64,000 bases of DNA from positions 868,001 through 932,000 of the forward strand of contig OZ251571.1 of the NCBI GenBank assembly GCA_965243565.1. The letters are read 5' to 3'. The DNA is from CBDEVH01 sp965243565 (GTDB lineage Bacteria; Pseudomonadota; Gammaproteobacteria; Tethybacterales; Persebacteraceae). The position numbers and the translations under genes were made by a program. The notes under the pieces are model-generated. The model saw only the letters and a list, made by a program, of their open reading frames with translations. It was not told the origin of the DNA and searched no databases. Positions 35,249 to 44,166 of this stretch are shown one piece after another. Every line of letters begins with the position of its first letter. Position 1 is the first letter of the stretch.

Positions 35249-36490
35249 TTAATCGCTTTTGAGGGCTTTTATTGCCGCAATACGAGCGTAACGGATTTTT
35301 TCGGCAATTTTTAAAGGCACGTTTTCAGGATTTTTTTGACGTACTTGTTCCACTATTTTTGTTTGGTCTATGGCTTTTATCGCTGTTAAAGCTTGTCTTA
35401 AAAAGATAGATTGCTTATATTCCTCTTTTTTTCGAACTGGTAGATAATGGTAATCTACTTCACAGGCTTGCAATATAGTTTCGAATCGTTGAGGGCGACG
35501 TATCGCATCTAGACGTTCTAGCAAATCGACAATACTGGGTGGGCGCATTTCTAATGCTTTGTGTACGTTGCCATGTTCGCCAGCAACAAGAAGAGCTAGA
35601 TCTGCGACATCATTGGGCAATGAAAATCGCTTTATAATCGACTGTACTATTGTATGGCTGCGGTGTTCATGCCCGTGATGACTAGGTAAAATATCAACGG
35701 GTGTCAGTGCCTTGCCTGTATCGTGCAATAAAGCGGCAAAACAAACTGCCAAACCATGCTTTTGTTCGGCAGCAGTGTCAAGCACCATCATGGTATGGAT
35801 AAAGCTCTCGCCTTCGGGGTGATAGTCTAACCTTTCAGGCACGCCTTTTAAGGCGAGTACTTCGGGGAATATCAGTATCAAGGCATTGCATTCGTTTAAT
35901 ACTTCTATCATTCGCGATGGCTTGCGTTCGGTTAATCCACGAGATAGTTCTTGCCATATCCGCTCTTTTTGTAAATGTTGCATTTCGCCACTGGCAACAA
36001 TGGTTTTCATCAATTGCATGGTTTCTGCTGCCACTGTAAAATCAGGCAGCATAGCGGCAAAGCGCGCTACCCGTAATACACGCACAGGGTCTTCAACAAA
36101 AGACGGCGATACGTGTCGCAATACTTTTTTTCGAATGTCTTCTTGCCCGTTGTGATAGTCGTATAGCGTACCGTCTTCGCAATCTTGAGCGATGGCGTTG
36201 ATGGTTAGATCGCGCCGTTTTAAATCATCTTCTAGCGTAACGCTCGAATCGCTATAAAAAACAAAGCCACCGTAGCCATGCCCTGATTTTTTTTCGGTTC
36301 GAGCCAAGGCATATTCTTCTCGAGTCTTGGGATGTAAAAATACAGGAAAAGATTGCCCAATGGGTTTAAACCCCTGTGCACACATTTGCTCTGGTGTACT
36401 GCCGACAACAACGTAGTCTTTGTCTTTAATAGAACGATTTAATAAACCATCTCGTACGGCACCGCCAACAAGATAGTTTTGTATGCCCAT
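35249..36490 (-). CDS. cca: CCA tRNA nucleotidyltransferase with HD domain
   Basis: 413 residues. Head-domain GGAVRDGLL, metal pair in KDKDYVVVG, RRDLTINAIA and EDPVRVLRVARFAA are class II poly-A-polymerase/CCA signatures. The C-terminal HD domain (HTMMVLD, LLHDTGK) gives phosphohydrolase activity as in the gammaproteobacterial multifunctional enzyme. Adds or repairs CCA at tRNA 3' ends. Confidence 0.95.
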   Translation of the reverse strand: MGIQNYLVGGAVRDGLLNRSIKDKDYVVVGSTPEQMCAQGFKPIGQSFPVFLHPKTREEYALARTEKKSGHGYGGFVFYSDSSVTLEDDLKRRDLTINAIAQDCEDGTLYDYHNGQEDIRKKVLRHVSPSFVEDPVRVLRVARFAAMLPDFTVAAETMQLMKTIVASGEMQHLQKERIWQELSRGLTERKPSRMIEVLNECNALILIFPEVLALKGVPERLDYHPEGESFIHTMMVLDTAAEQKHGLAVCFAALLHDTGKALTPVDILPSHHGHEHRSHTIVQSIIKRFSLPNDVADLALLVAGEHGNVHKALEMRPPSIVDLLERLDAIRRPQRFETILQACEVDYHYLPVRKKEEYKQSIFLRQALTAIKAIDQTKIVEQVRQKNPENVPLKIAEKIRYARIAAIKALKSD

Positions 36491-36499
36491 TAAGAAATT

Positions 36500-37447
36500 T
36501 TAGCGACCGGAGTCTAAACGTAGTTTGCTTGTGAGGTTGTTTTTTTCACCAAATCGATGATAAAGCACACTGTCAATCGTTTGTAGTGTAGGCAATAAAT
36601 GCTCAGCGTCATTGCTAAAAGACAAGCTATCATCGCAAGAATGGTAGTTGTCTTTGGTAAATAGAGTGCAAGAAGGAGTTAAGTCGCACATGGTTGCCAT
36701 TGCCCATGACATTTTTTTATTTAATGGCATTATTCGACACGAAGCACCCATTGCATCAATAATTTTTTGAACAATTTCGTGTAAGGTCATCGCTTGCGGA
36801 CCGCCCACATTAAATTCTTTATTGCTCAATGTTGAATCATCAATAACGTTGGCAATAATGTTAACTAGATCCTGCACAACCATCGGTTGTAATGCTGTAT
36901 AGGCAGCTGGCAAAGGCATAAAACGCGGTGCAATGCTTGCCATTTTAATAAATTTTGATAAATCGTTAATAAACTTATCATCGGGACCACAAATAACTGA
37001 TGGACGAATAATGGTTGGATTTAAATTAGCGGTAGTTGTAACCAGATAGTCACCATTGGCTTTGGTTTTTAAATATTTACTAGTGGTGCTTATATTGGCT
37101 CCCAATGCACTGATATGAATTAATCGACCGACCCTATATTGCGTTGAGAGTTCGATAATTTTACGCACCCACTCTATATGCACCTGATCAAATAAATTAT
37201 TTTTACTTTCGTTTAAAATACCAATAAGATTGACAACAATGTCGGTATTTTTCAAAATAGCAGAAAGGTTTTCAGTAGAATTGCCATGATAAGAAATAAC
37301 CGAAGTGTTGGGCAATAAAATAAGGTTATTTTTGACACGTTCACGATTGCGCGCAGGAATAATAACCGTATGCTCGCCTCGTTTGGCTATTTCAGCCGCT
37401 AAATGTCGGCCTATAAAACCACTTCCTCCAAATATTACAATTTTCAT
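36500..37447 (-). CDS. NAD(P)-binding NDUFA9-like SDR protein
   Basis: 315 residues, atypical short-chain dehydrogenase. GGSGFIGRHLA at the N terminus binds the dinucleotide; LIHISALGA and TIIRPSVICGPDD follow. Homologues near cca in proteobacteria are annotated as complex I NDUFA9-like proteins; the exact role is unknown. Its ATG overlaps the metG stop (TAATG) and cca follows after 9 bases. Confidence 0.8.
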   Translation of the reverse strand: MKIVIFGGSGFIGRHLAAEIAKRGEHTVIIPARNRERVKNNLILLPNTSVISYHGNSTENLSAILKNTDIVVNLIGILNESKNNLFDQVHIEWVRKIIELSTQYRVGRLIHISALGANISTTSKYLKTKANGDYLVTTTANLNPTIIRPSVICGPDDKFINDLSKFIKMASIAPRFMPLPAAYTALQPMVVQDLVNIIANVIDDSTLSNKEFNVGGPQAMTLHEIVQKIIDAMGASCRIMPLNKKMSWAMATMCDLTPSCTLFTKDNYHSCDDSLSFSNDAEHLLPTLQTIDSVLYHRFGEKNNLTSKLRLDSGR

Positions 37448-39519
37448 TATCTTATTTTTGCCCCTGCTTTGGTTTGTGAATCTGGCGAAAGCAAAACAAC
37501 ACCGCCATCGGCTTCGGCTGCTAGTACCATACCATAAGACACACCAAACCGCATTTTACGCGGCTTTAAATTGGCAAGATAAACCACCTGTCGCCCGATT
37601 AATGTTTGTGGGTCGTAGTATTTGCGAATACCCGAAAAAACATCACGTGGTTCGCTCTGGCCAATGTCTAGTGTTAAGTGTAGCAGTTTATCTGCATCTT
37701 CTATAATTTTTGCATCAACGACAGTTGCAACACACATCTGTATTTTTGCAAAATCATCAATCGTAATATCATTATCGATTGATGATTTTGTTTCTTTTGT
37801 TGTTTCTTCTGTTGCTTTTTTTGGCTGTAACGACTGTAACGGCTGTGTTAATTGGTTAATCGTTTTGTCTTCGATGCGTTTTAATAAATGACTGAATTTA
37901 CCTATAACATGGGCGTTTTTTAGCGGCATAATGCCATTTGCTGTCCATTGATATGGCTCATGCTGAAAAAATGCTAAAACATCTTGTGCTAGGCTGGGAA
38001 TAATAGGTGATAAATAGCCGATTATGCAATCAAACTGACGCAATGCTCTAGAGCAGAGTTCGTGTAATTGTTGGTGTTGGGAGTCATCTTTTGCCATTAT
38101 CCATGGTTTATGTGAGTCGATCTCGGCATTGAGAGCATCAACATTATGCATAATAATTTGTACGACTTCGTGGTAGCGACGTTGCTCATAAGCACGTTTT
38201 AGCCTGTTTTGAGTGTTGCTGTCAATGCCACCAAAAGAATCAACATTGTTATCAAGTGTGTTGTCAAAATAGCGATTTAAAAAATTAGCGGTGCGGCTAG
38301 GGATATTAATCAGTTTACCAACCAAATCGCTATTAATTTTTAATTTAAAATCGTTTAAATTAAAGTCGATATCCTCTACATTATCGCTTAGCTTGCTCGC
38401 ATAGTAGTAACGCAAATAATCAGGTTTTAGCCCGAGTTTGATGTAGCTCTCGGCAGTGATAAAAGTACCACGGGACTTTGACATTTTCTCGCCGTTAACA
38501 GTTAAAAAGCCATGCACGAAGAGTCGAGTAGGCCGTCTGTAACCACTGTTTTTTAACATTGTAGGCCAAAACAAGCCGTGAAAATACAAAATATCCTTAC
38601 CAATAAAATGATACATCTCTGTTTTATTTAGTGTGTCATCTTCTGTACATCGGCAAAAATCGTCAAATACAATTGTTTTATTTTTATCACAGAGGTTTTT
38701 AAAACTAGCCAAATAACCAATTGGTGCATCTAACCAAACATAAAAGTATTTTTCGTCTTTTATATCAGGAATTTGAAAACCAAAATAAGGCGGATCGCGT
38801 GATATGTCCCAATCATGTAATCCTTTTTCAAGCCACTCATTGAGTTTATTGGCAATTTGCTTCTGCAAGCGTGAACCCGATGCACCTTCGGCATCAATGG
38901 TTACAGTATCGCTTAGCCATTGCTTTAGCTCTGCTTCTTTTCCGGTTAATTTTAAAAAATAATGTAAAGAACTGCGTAATTTTGGTGTGGTGTTCGATAT
39001 AGTGGAAATTGGGTTTTTTAGAGCGGTTGACTCATAAACCGTACCACAGGCTTCGCAGGAATCACCGTATTGATCTTCTTTGCCACACTGCGGACATTCT
39101 CCTTTAATGTATCTATCGGGGAGGAATATTGATTGTTCTTCATCGTAAAGTTGATTAATTTCACGCTCGACTATACAATCATTATTACGTAAACTCAAGA
39201 AAATAGACTCCGCAAATGCTCGATTTTCATCACTATGGGTACTGTGATAATTGTCAAAGTCGACATTAAAATCAGCAAAATCTTTCATGTGAGATTTTTG
39301 CATTGAATAAATCAATTGCTCAGGTAATATATTTTCGGCTTTTGCACGTAGCATAATCGGCGTGCCATGGGCATCATCGGCACAGACAAACCAGCATTCG
39401 TTACCGCACATTTTTTGATAACGTGACCAAATATCTGCTTGAATATACTCAACTAAATGACCGATATGAATATCACCATTGGCGTAAGGCAGTGCGGCGG
39501 TCATTAAAATTCTTCTCAT
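37447..39519 (-). CDS. metG: Methionyl-tRNA synthetase
   Basis: 690 residues. HIGH (residues 18-21, in GDIHIGHLVEY), four-Cys zinc knuckle (CPQCGKEDQYGDSCEACG) and KMSKSRGTF, plus a C-terminal EMAP/Trbp tRNA-binding domain (about residues 585-690). Full-length E. coli type. Charges elongator and initiator tRNA-Met. Divergent from the TRAP transporter genes. Confidence 0.96.
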   Translation of the reverse strand: MRRILMTAALPYANGDIHIGHLVEYIQADIWSRYQKMCGNECWFVCADDAHGTPIMLRAKAENILPEQLIYSMQKSHMKDFADFNVDFDNYHSTHSDENRAFAESIFLSLRNNDCIVEREINQLYDEEQSIFLPDRYIKGECPQCGKEDQYGDSCEACGTVYESTALKNPISTISNTTPKLRSSLHYFLKLTGKEAELKQWLSDTVTIDAEGASGSRLQKQIANKLNEWLEKGLHDWDISRDPPYFGFQIPDIKDEKYFYVWLDAPIGYLASFKNLCDKNKTIVFDDFCRCTEDDTLNKTEMYHFIGKDILYFHGLFWPTMLKNSGYRRPTRLFVHGFLTVNGEKMSKSRGTFITAESYIKLGLKPDYLRYYYASKLSDNVEDIDFNLNDFKLKINSDLVGKLINIPSRTANFLNRYFDNTLDNNVDSFGGIDSNTQNRLKRAYEQRRYHEVVQIIMHNVDALNAEIDSHKPWIMAKDDSQHQQLHELCSRALRQFDCIIGYLSPIIPSLAQDVLAFFQHEPYQWTANGIMPLKNAHVIGKFSHLLKRIEDKTINQLTQPLQSLQPKKATEETTKETKSSIDNDITIDDFAKIQMCVATVVDAKIIEDADKLLHLTLDIGQSEPRDVFSGIRKYYDPQTLIGRQVVYLANLKPRKMRFGVSYGMVLAAEADGGVVLLSPDSQTKAGAKIR

Positions 39520-39581
39520 AGTAGAATTTTATCATTGACAGGGTAAGCATAAGATGATTTTTATTTATTTATGCCCTGCTC

Positions 39582-39587
39582 TATAAT
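39582..39587 (+). promoter_or_regulatory. -10 box, TRAP operon promoter candidate
   Basis: TATAAT about 48 bases before the dctP-like ATG in the 39520-39634 divergent region. The -35 position is poor. A consensus TTGACA at 39536-39541 has no matching -10. Confidence 0.35.
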
Positions 39588-39634
39588 GAATACTATCCTA
39601 AATATTGCAAGATAATAAAAAGAGGATAACAACA

Positions 39635-40711
39635 ATGAAAAGAAGAGATTTTTTAACTGCTGGTTTGGTGGCAGGTGCAGTTGGTAGCACATTGACAGCG
39701 CCAGCGGTTTTAGCAAAAGATAAAATAAAATGGAAAATGGTCACGACATGGCCAAAAAACTTTCCCGGTCTTGGTACAGGTGCCAATCAGCTGGCTAAGT
39801 ACATTACCGAAATGTCTGAAGGTCGCCTAGAAGTAACGGTTTATGGTGGTGGTGAGATTGTCCCGCCATTGGGTATTTTTGATGCCGTATCCGAAGGTGT
39901 CGCCGAAATGGGGCATGGTGCTGCCTATTACTGGAAAGGTAAAACCCAAGCGGCTCAGTTTTTTGCTACAGTGCCATTTGGTTTGACTGCAGATGAAATG
40001 AATGCATGGGTATATTACGGTGGTGGTCAAAAAATTTGGGATGACATTTATGCCGACTTTAACCTAAAGCCATTTTTAGCAGGTAATACTGGTGTACAAA
40101 TGGGTGGCTGGTTTAATCGCGAGATTAATACATTGGGAGATTTTAAAGGACTTATTATGCGTATGCCCGGCTTGGGTGGCGAAGTCCTAAGCAATATCGG
40201 TGCAACCCCTAAATTACTGCCCGGTGGCGAAATATTCACCTCTTTACAGACCGGTGCAATTGACGCAACCGAGTGGGTAGGTCCTTACAATGATTTGGCA
40301 TTTGGTTTTTATAAAATAGCAAAATATTATTATTACCCAGGTTGGCACGAGCCCGGTACCGCATTGGAGTCTTTTGTTAACAAAAAAGCGTATGATGCAT
40401 TGCCTAAAGATTTGCAACGCGTTATTGAAGTTGCTTGTCAAGCCGCTAATAACGACATGCATGCCGAGTTTACCGCACGTAATGGCCAAGCACTGGATAC
40501 ACTGATTAACAAGCATAATGTTCAGCTCAAGCGTTTTCCTGATGATGTGGTTGAAAAACTGCGTGTCACCAGTGAAGAGGTTGTTGCCAATGTTGCCAAT
40601 AGTGATCCTGCTAGCAAAAAGGCTTACAATAGTTATATTAAATTCCGTGCGAATGTGGGTAAATGGACAACATTATCCGAAACCAACTATTCAAACGCTC
40701 GTAAACTTTAA
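39635..40711 (+). CDS. TRAP transporter binding protein, TakP-like (alpha-keto acid)
   Basis: 358 residues from ATG 39635, with AGAGGA about 9 bases upstream. Tat-type signal (MKRRDFLTAG) then DctP-family fold. GGEIVPPLGIFDAVSEG, EMGHGAAYYW and DATEWVGPYNDLAFGFYKIA resemble TakP and relatives that bind pyruvate and other 2-oxo acids. Periplasmic. First gene of a P-Q-M operon; the nearby pyruvate carboxylase would fit a keto-acid diet (inference). Confidence 0.85.
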   Translation: MKRRDFLTAGLVAGAVGSTLTAPAVLAKDKIKWKMVTTWPKNFPGLGTGANQLAKYITEMSEGRLEVTVYGGGEIVPPLGIFDAVSEGVAEMGHGAAYYWKGKTQAAQFFATVPFGLTADEMNAWVYYGGGQKIWDDIYADFNLKPFLAGNTGVQMGGWFNREINTLGDFKGLIMRMPGLGGEVLSNIGATPKLLPGGEIFTSLQTGAIDATEWVGPYNDLAFGFYKIAKYYYYPGWHEPGTALESFVNKKAYDALPKDLQRVIEVACQAANNDMHAEFTARNGQALDTLINKHNVQLKRFPDDVVEKLRVTSEEVVANVANSDPASKKAYNSYIKFRANVGKWTTLSETNYSNARKL

Positions 40712-40759
40712 TCATTGCTTATTGAATACAGAGAATAAAATTCTCTGTATTCTTTTTTA

Positions 40760-41263
40760 ATGCTCGAAACCATTCGTCGCACGATTGATGCAATCAGTGA
40801 TGGCACTGGTCGTTTATTGTCATTTGCCTTGCCAATAATGACAATTACCACCATTGCCATCATTGTTTTTGCTCAATTTTTTAATAGTGGCTGGGTGTGG
40901 ATGAATGAAATTATCGTTTATTTGCATGGCTTACTTTTTATGTTGGCGACTTCCTACACCCTATTGCACGAAGGACATGTGCGTGTTGATGTTATATATG
41001 CGAATTGCTCGCCAAAAAAACAAGCATGGATTAATATACTGGGCGTGATTTTCTTACTGGTTCCCACTTGTCTGGTCATTTTTATTTATTCGTATTCCTA
41101 TGTTTTGAACTCTTGGAATGTACTTGAAACCTCATCAGAGGGGCAAGGATTGCCAATTGTCTATCTATTAAAAACCAGTATTTTAATAATGCCTTGTCTT
41201 TTAATCTTGCAAGGTATTTCTATGATAATCAAAAATTGGCAAGTGATACAAAACAAGGCGTAA
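40760..41263 (+). CDS. TRAP transporter small permease (DctQ)
   Basis: 167 residues, four hydrophobic helices. HEGHVRVDVIYA between helices 2 and 3 is typical of DctQ subunits. Forms the inner-membrane complex with the large permease encoded immediately downstream with no gap. Confidence 0.88.
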   Translation: MLETIRRTIDAISDGTGRLLSFALPIMTITTIAIIVFAQFFNSGWVWMNEIIVYLHGLLFMLATSYTLLHEGHVRVDVIYANCSPKKQAWINILGVIFLLVPTCLVIFIYSYSYVLNSWNVLETSSEGQGLPIVYLLKTSILIMPCLLILQGISMIIKNWQVIQNKA

Positions 41264-42637
41264 ATGACCGAGTTATTGCCTTTCTTTCTTTTTTTATTTG
41301 TCATTTTAATCTTATTGGCAGGATTTCCTGTTGCTTTTTCGCTAAGTGGTGGTGCATTAATATTTGCATTATTCGCTTATAGCTTTGATGTTTTTGACGC
41401 CAGTTTTTTAAGCGCAATCCCCTCTCGCCTTTATGGCATTATGACCAACGAAACGCTTATTGCGGTGCCGTTGTTTGTGTTTATGGGAACGTTGCTAGAG
41501 CATAGCAAAATATCTGAAGATTTATTAGAAGAGATGGGGCGTGCCTTTGGCAAGATGCGAGGTGGACTCGCTATATCGGTTTGCATTGTCGGTGCTATCT
41601 TGGCAGCATCGACTGGTATTGTTGGTGCGACTGTGGTTACCATGGGTTTAATATCATTGCCGGTTATGTTACGACACAAGTATAACCCTGCCCTATCTTG
41701 TGGTGTTATTAGTGCTTCTGGCACGTTGGGACAGATTATCCCACCGTCCATTGTCTTGGTTTTATTGGGGGATGTTATTAGCAATGCCAATCAAAAGGCA
41801 CAACTAGAAGCTGGTAATTTTTCGCCCGATACCGTATCGGTTGGCGATTTGTTTTTTGGTGCGTTAATTCCCGGGTTAATGCTGGTGGGAATGTACATAA
41901 TTTATATTGTAATTACGGTAATTATAAAACCGCATTGGGCTCCTCCCATCATGCAAAACAAAACAGATGAACACAAAAGTTTGCATATTTTTTCGGCACT
42001 ATGGGCACCAATTGTTTTAATCATTGCCGTTTTAGGGACTATTATCATGGGCTTTGCCACCCCCACCGAAGCGGCAGCAGTCGGTGCTTTTGGCGCAATT
42101 ATATTGGCTTCTATTAAAAAAACATTGTCTCTATCGATACTGAAAAAAGCAATGCACCAAGCCACTCGCATTAGCTGCATGGTATTTACCATTTTTATTG
42201 GTGCCAATATTTTTTCGTTGGTTTTTAGAGGTTTGGGCGGTGATGGAGTAGTAGTAGAAGCTTTAAACAACCTACCGGGTGGCGTTATTACTGCCTTTTT
42301 TACGGTAATGTTAATCATGTTTATCTTGGGCTTTTTTCTTGATTTTATCGAAATTGTTTTTGTGGTTGTCCCTATTGTTGCGCCTATCCTAATACAAATG
42401 GGCTTAGACCCAATTTGGTTGGGTATTATGATTGCCATTAACCTACAAACATCTTTTTTAACACCACCATTTGGTTTTGCACTTTTTTATCTAAGAGGCG
42501 TTGCCCCACCTTCGATAAAAAGTAAAGATATTTATCTGGGGGTGATCCCCTTTATTATAATTCAGCTGCTATTGCTGGTTTTATTGTGGTTTTATCCCAA
42601 CCTAATAACATGGTTGCCTCATAAAATATACAATTAG
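41264..42637 (+). CDS. TRAP transporter large permease (DctM)
   Basis: 457 residues, about 12 helices. Family segments GGLAISVCIVGAILAASTG, ISASGTLGQIIPPSI, FATPTEAAAVGAFGA and QTSFLTPPFGFALFYLRGV are visible; the last two form the substrate/Na+ hairpins. Na+-driven import of the substrate delivered by the binding protein. Start ATG abuts the dctQ stop. Confidence 0.92.
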   Translation: MTELLPFFLFLFVILILLAGFPVAFSLSGGALIFALFAYSFDVFDASFLSAIPSRLYGIMTNETLIAVPLFVFMGTLLEHSKISEDLLEEMGRAFGKMRGGLAISVCIVGAILAASTGIVGATVVTMGLISLPVMLRHKYNPALSCGVISASGTLGQIIPPSIVLVLLGDVISNANQKAQLEAGNFSPDTVSVGDLFFGALIPGLMLVGMYIIYIVITVIIKPHWAPPIMQNKTDEHKSLHIFSALWAPIVLIIAVLGTIIMGFATPTEAAAVGAFGAIILASIKKTLSLSILKKAMHQATRISCMVFTIFIGANIFSLVFRGLGGDGVVVEALNNLPGGVITAFFTVMLIMFILGFFLDFIEIVFVVVPIVAPILIQMGLDPIWLGIMIAINLQTSFLTPPFGFALFYLRGVAPPSIKSKDIYLGVIPFIIIQLLLLVLLWFYPNLITWLPHKIYN

Positions 42638-42660
42638 ACCTTTAGCAAAAAATCACTCGC

Positions 42661-42683
42661 TGATGCCCTTGTTATCGGCATCA
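42661..42683 (+). terminator. Short hairpin after the TRAP operon
   Basis: TGATGCC / GGCATCA with a 9-base loop, 23 bases past the dctM stop; no T-run. Nothing else recognisable in 42638-42868. Confidence 0.35.
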
Positions 42684-42868
42684 ATCCCTTACCAAATTAG
42701 ACGATGTTGCAATAAATTTTTCTGGTAGTTTTTGCATAGCGTTCTCATAGTCATGGACTTGCCCCGTTAACAGAAATACAACACACGCCACCCAAGTATG
42801 ACAGTTATATCAACAAACATAAAATCATTTGGTAGAATCGACAACCCATTCTATAAAACTAATTATTT

Positions 42869-44116
42869 ATGATAATACTATCTGATAAACAACCATTTGC
42901 ACAAGGTGGCAACCGCTATGTATTTGTTCATCCACAAGACAGCAACAAATGCATTAAAATATTGCAACCACATCGCTTAAGCAAGTTTGTACGACCGTAT
43001 TATAAGTTTCCTCGAAATTTACGTGGTCTAAATCATTATGATGATAATTTACGTGAGCAAAAAGGGTATCGTTATGTTGATTCAATACCACAACAACACG
43101 ATGCATATAAACACATTCCACACTATTATGGTTTAGTAAAAACCGATATTGGATACGGTAGTGTGTCTCAACTTATGCGTGATTATGATGGCAACATTAG
43201 TAAGACATTAAGGCAATACTTGCAAGGATTTGTAGCAGGAACAGAAGATAAAACCTATATTGACCACGTTAACGAACTTAAATCATTTATACGAGAAATA
43301 TCTTTTATATCAAAAAAATTAACACCACAAAACATATTATCAGTGCGTATTAATGAACACCAACGACGGTTATATATAATAGAAGGGTTTGGTACACAAG
43401 AATGGATTCCCCTAGTACGTTATGTCCCTTTCTTGAAAAAAAGGAAAATAGAGCGTACGCTCCACGCCTTTGATAAAAGAATAGATGTTGAATTTTCTCT
43501 CATCAAAAACACAGTAATATTATCTGCCAATGATTATTTTGCAGCGGGCAGAACACGACGTTGTTATGTTTCTCCACAGAACCCCAGTCAATGTTTAAAA
43601 ATCGTTATTCCCGGTAGCGACGGTCTAAAACTCAGGAACAAAAAATACCGCCGCCTTTTTCCTGCCTCGCGTTACAATCCAAACATGATAGAATGGCGTT
43701 GCTACCAAAAAGTTGAAAAAATGAATGACGAAACACTCTGGCAGCATATTCCTCGTTGCTATAGTTTTGTTAATACTAATATTGGACAAGCACTGGTTTT
43801 AGAATTACTATGCCATGCCGATGGTAGCATCTCCACACCTCTTATTCAAAGGATTCAACAGGGGGTGGACGAATCATTACTATCTGCCTATAATGAATTT
43901 CTTGATTTTATCCGTCGAAGTGGTTTTTATACAACAGAAGTTAATAATATAAATTGCGTTCGCCTACCAGATGGTAGTGAACGCCTCTATTTTGTTGAAT
44001 GTAGATACCGTCGCCCTGGGTTAACTTTCATTCCCGCTATTCGCCGCCGCCGTTTAGAGAGAATAATACAAACACGCATTTACCCCGCTTTTAATAAATA
44101 TGCCAAGCAAAAATAA
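42869..44116 (+). CDS. Protein of two tandem YrbL-like domains
   Basis: 415 residues. Residues 1-205 and 210-415 repeat the same plan: LS then PFAQGGNRYVFVHPQDSNKC in one, DYFAAGRTRRCYVSPQNPSQC in the other, each followed by a hydrophobic IKIL or LKIV strand, IPHYYG or IPRCYS, and a C-terminal strand with YIIEGF or YFVECR. This matches YrbL of the PhoP regulon (kinase-like fold, about 210 residues) but duplicated in one chain. It begins a polysaccharide/export block, so a role in LPS modification or its control is a guess. Confidence 0.7.
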   Translation: MIILSDKQPFAQGGNRYVFVHPQDSNKCIKILQPHRLSKFVRPYYKFPRNLRGLNHYDDNLREQKGYRYVDSIPQQHDAYKHIPHYYGLVKTDIGYGSVSQLMRDYDGNISKTLRQYLQGFVAGTEDKTYIDHVNELKSFIREISFISKKLTPQNILSVRINEHQRRLYIIEGFGTQEWIPLVRYVPFLKKRKIERTLHAFDKRIDVEFSLIKNTVILSANDYFAAGRTRRCYVSPQNPSQCLKIVIPGSDGLKLRNKKYRRLFPASRYNPNMIEWRCYQKVEKMNDETLWQHIPRCYSFVNTNIGQALVLELLCHADGSISTPLIQRIQQGVDESLLSAYNEFLDFIRRSGFYTTEVNNINCVRLPDGSERLYFVECRYRRPGLTFIPAIRRRRLERIIQTRIYPAFNKYAKQK

Positions 44117-44166
44117 CATTACTTTTAGATTATTTAGAAAGCGTTATCCGTCGCTATGCTTTTGAC

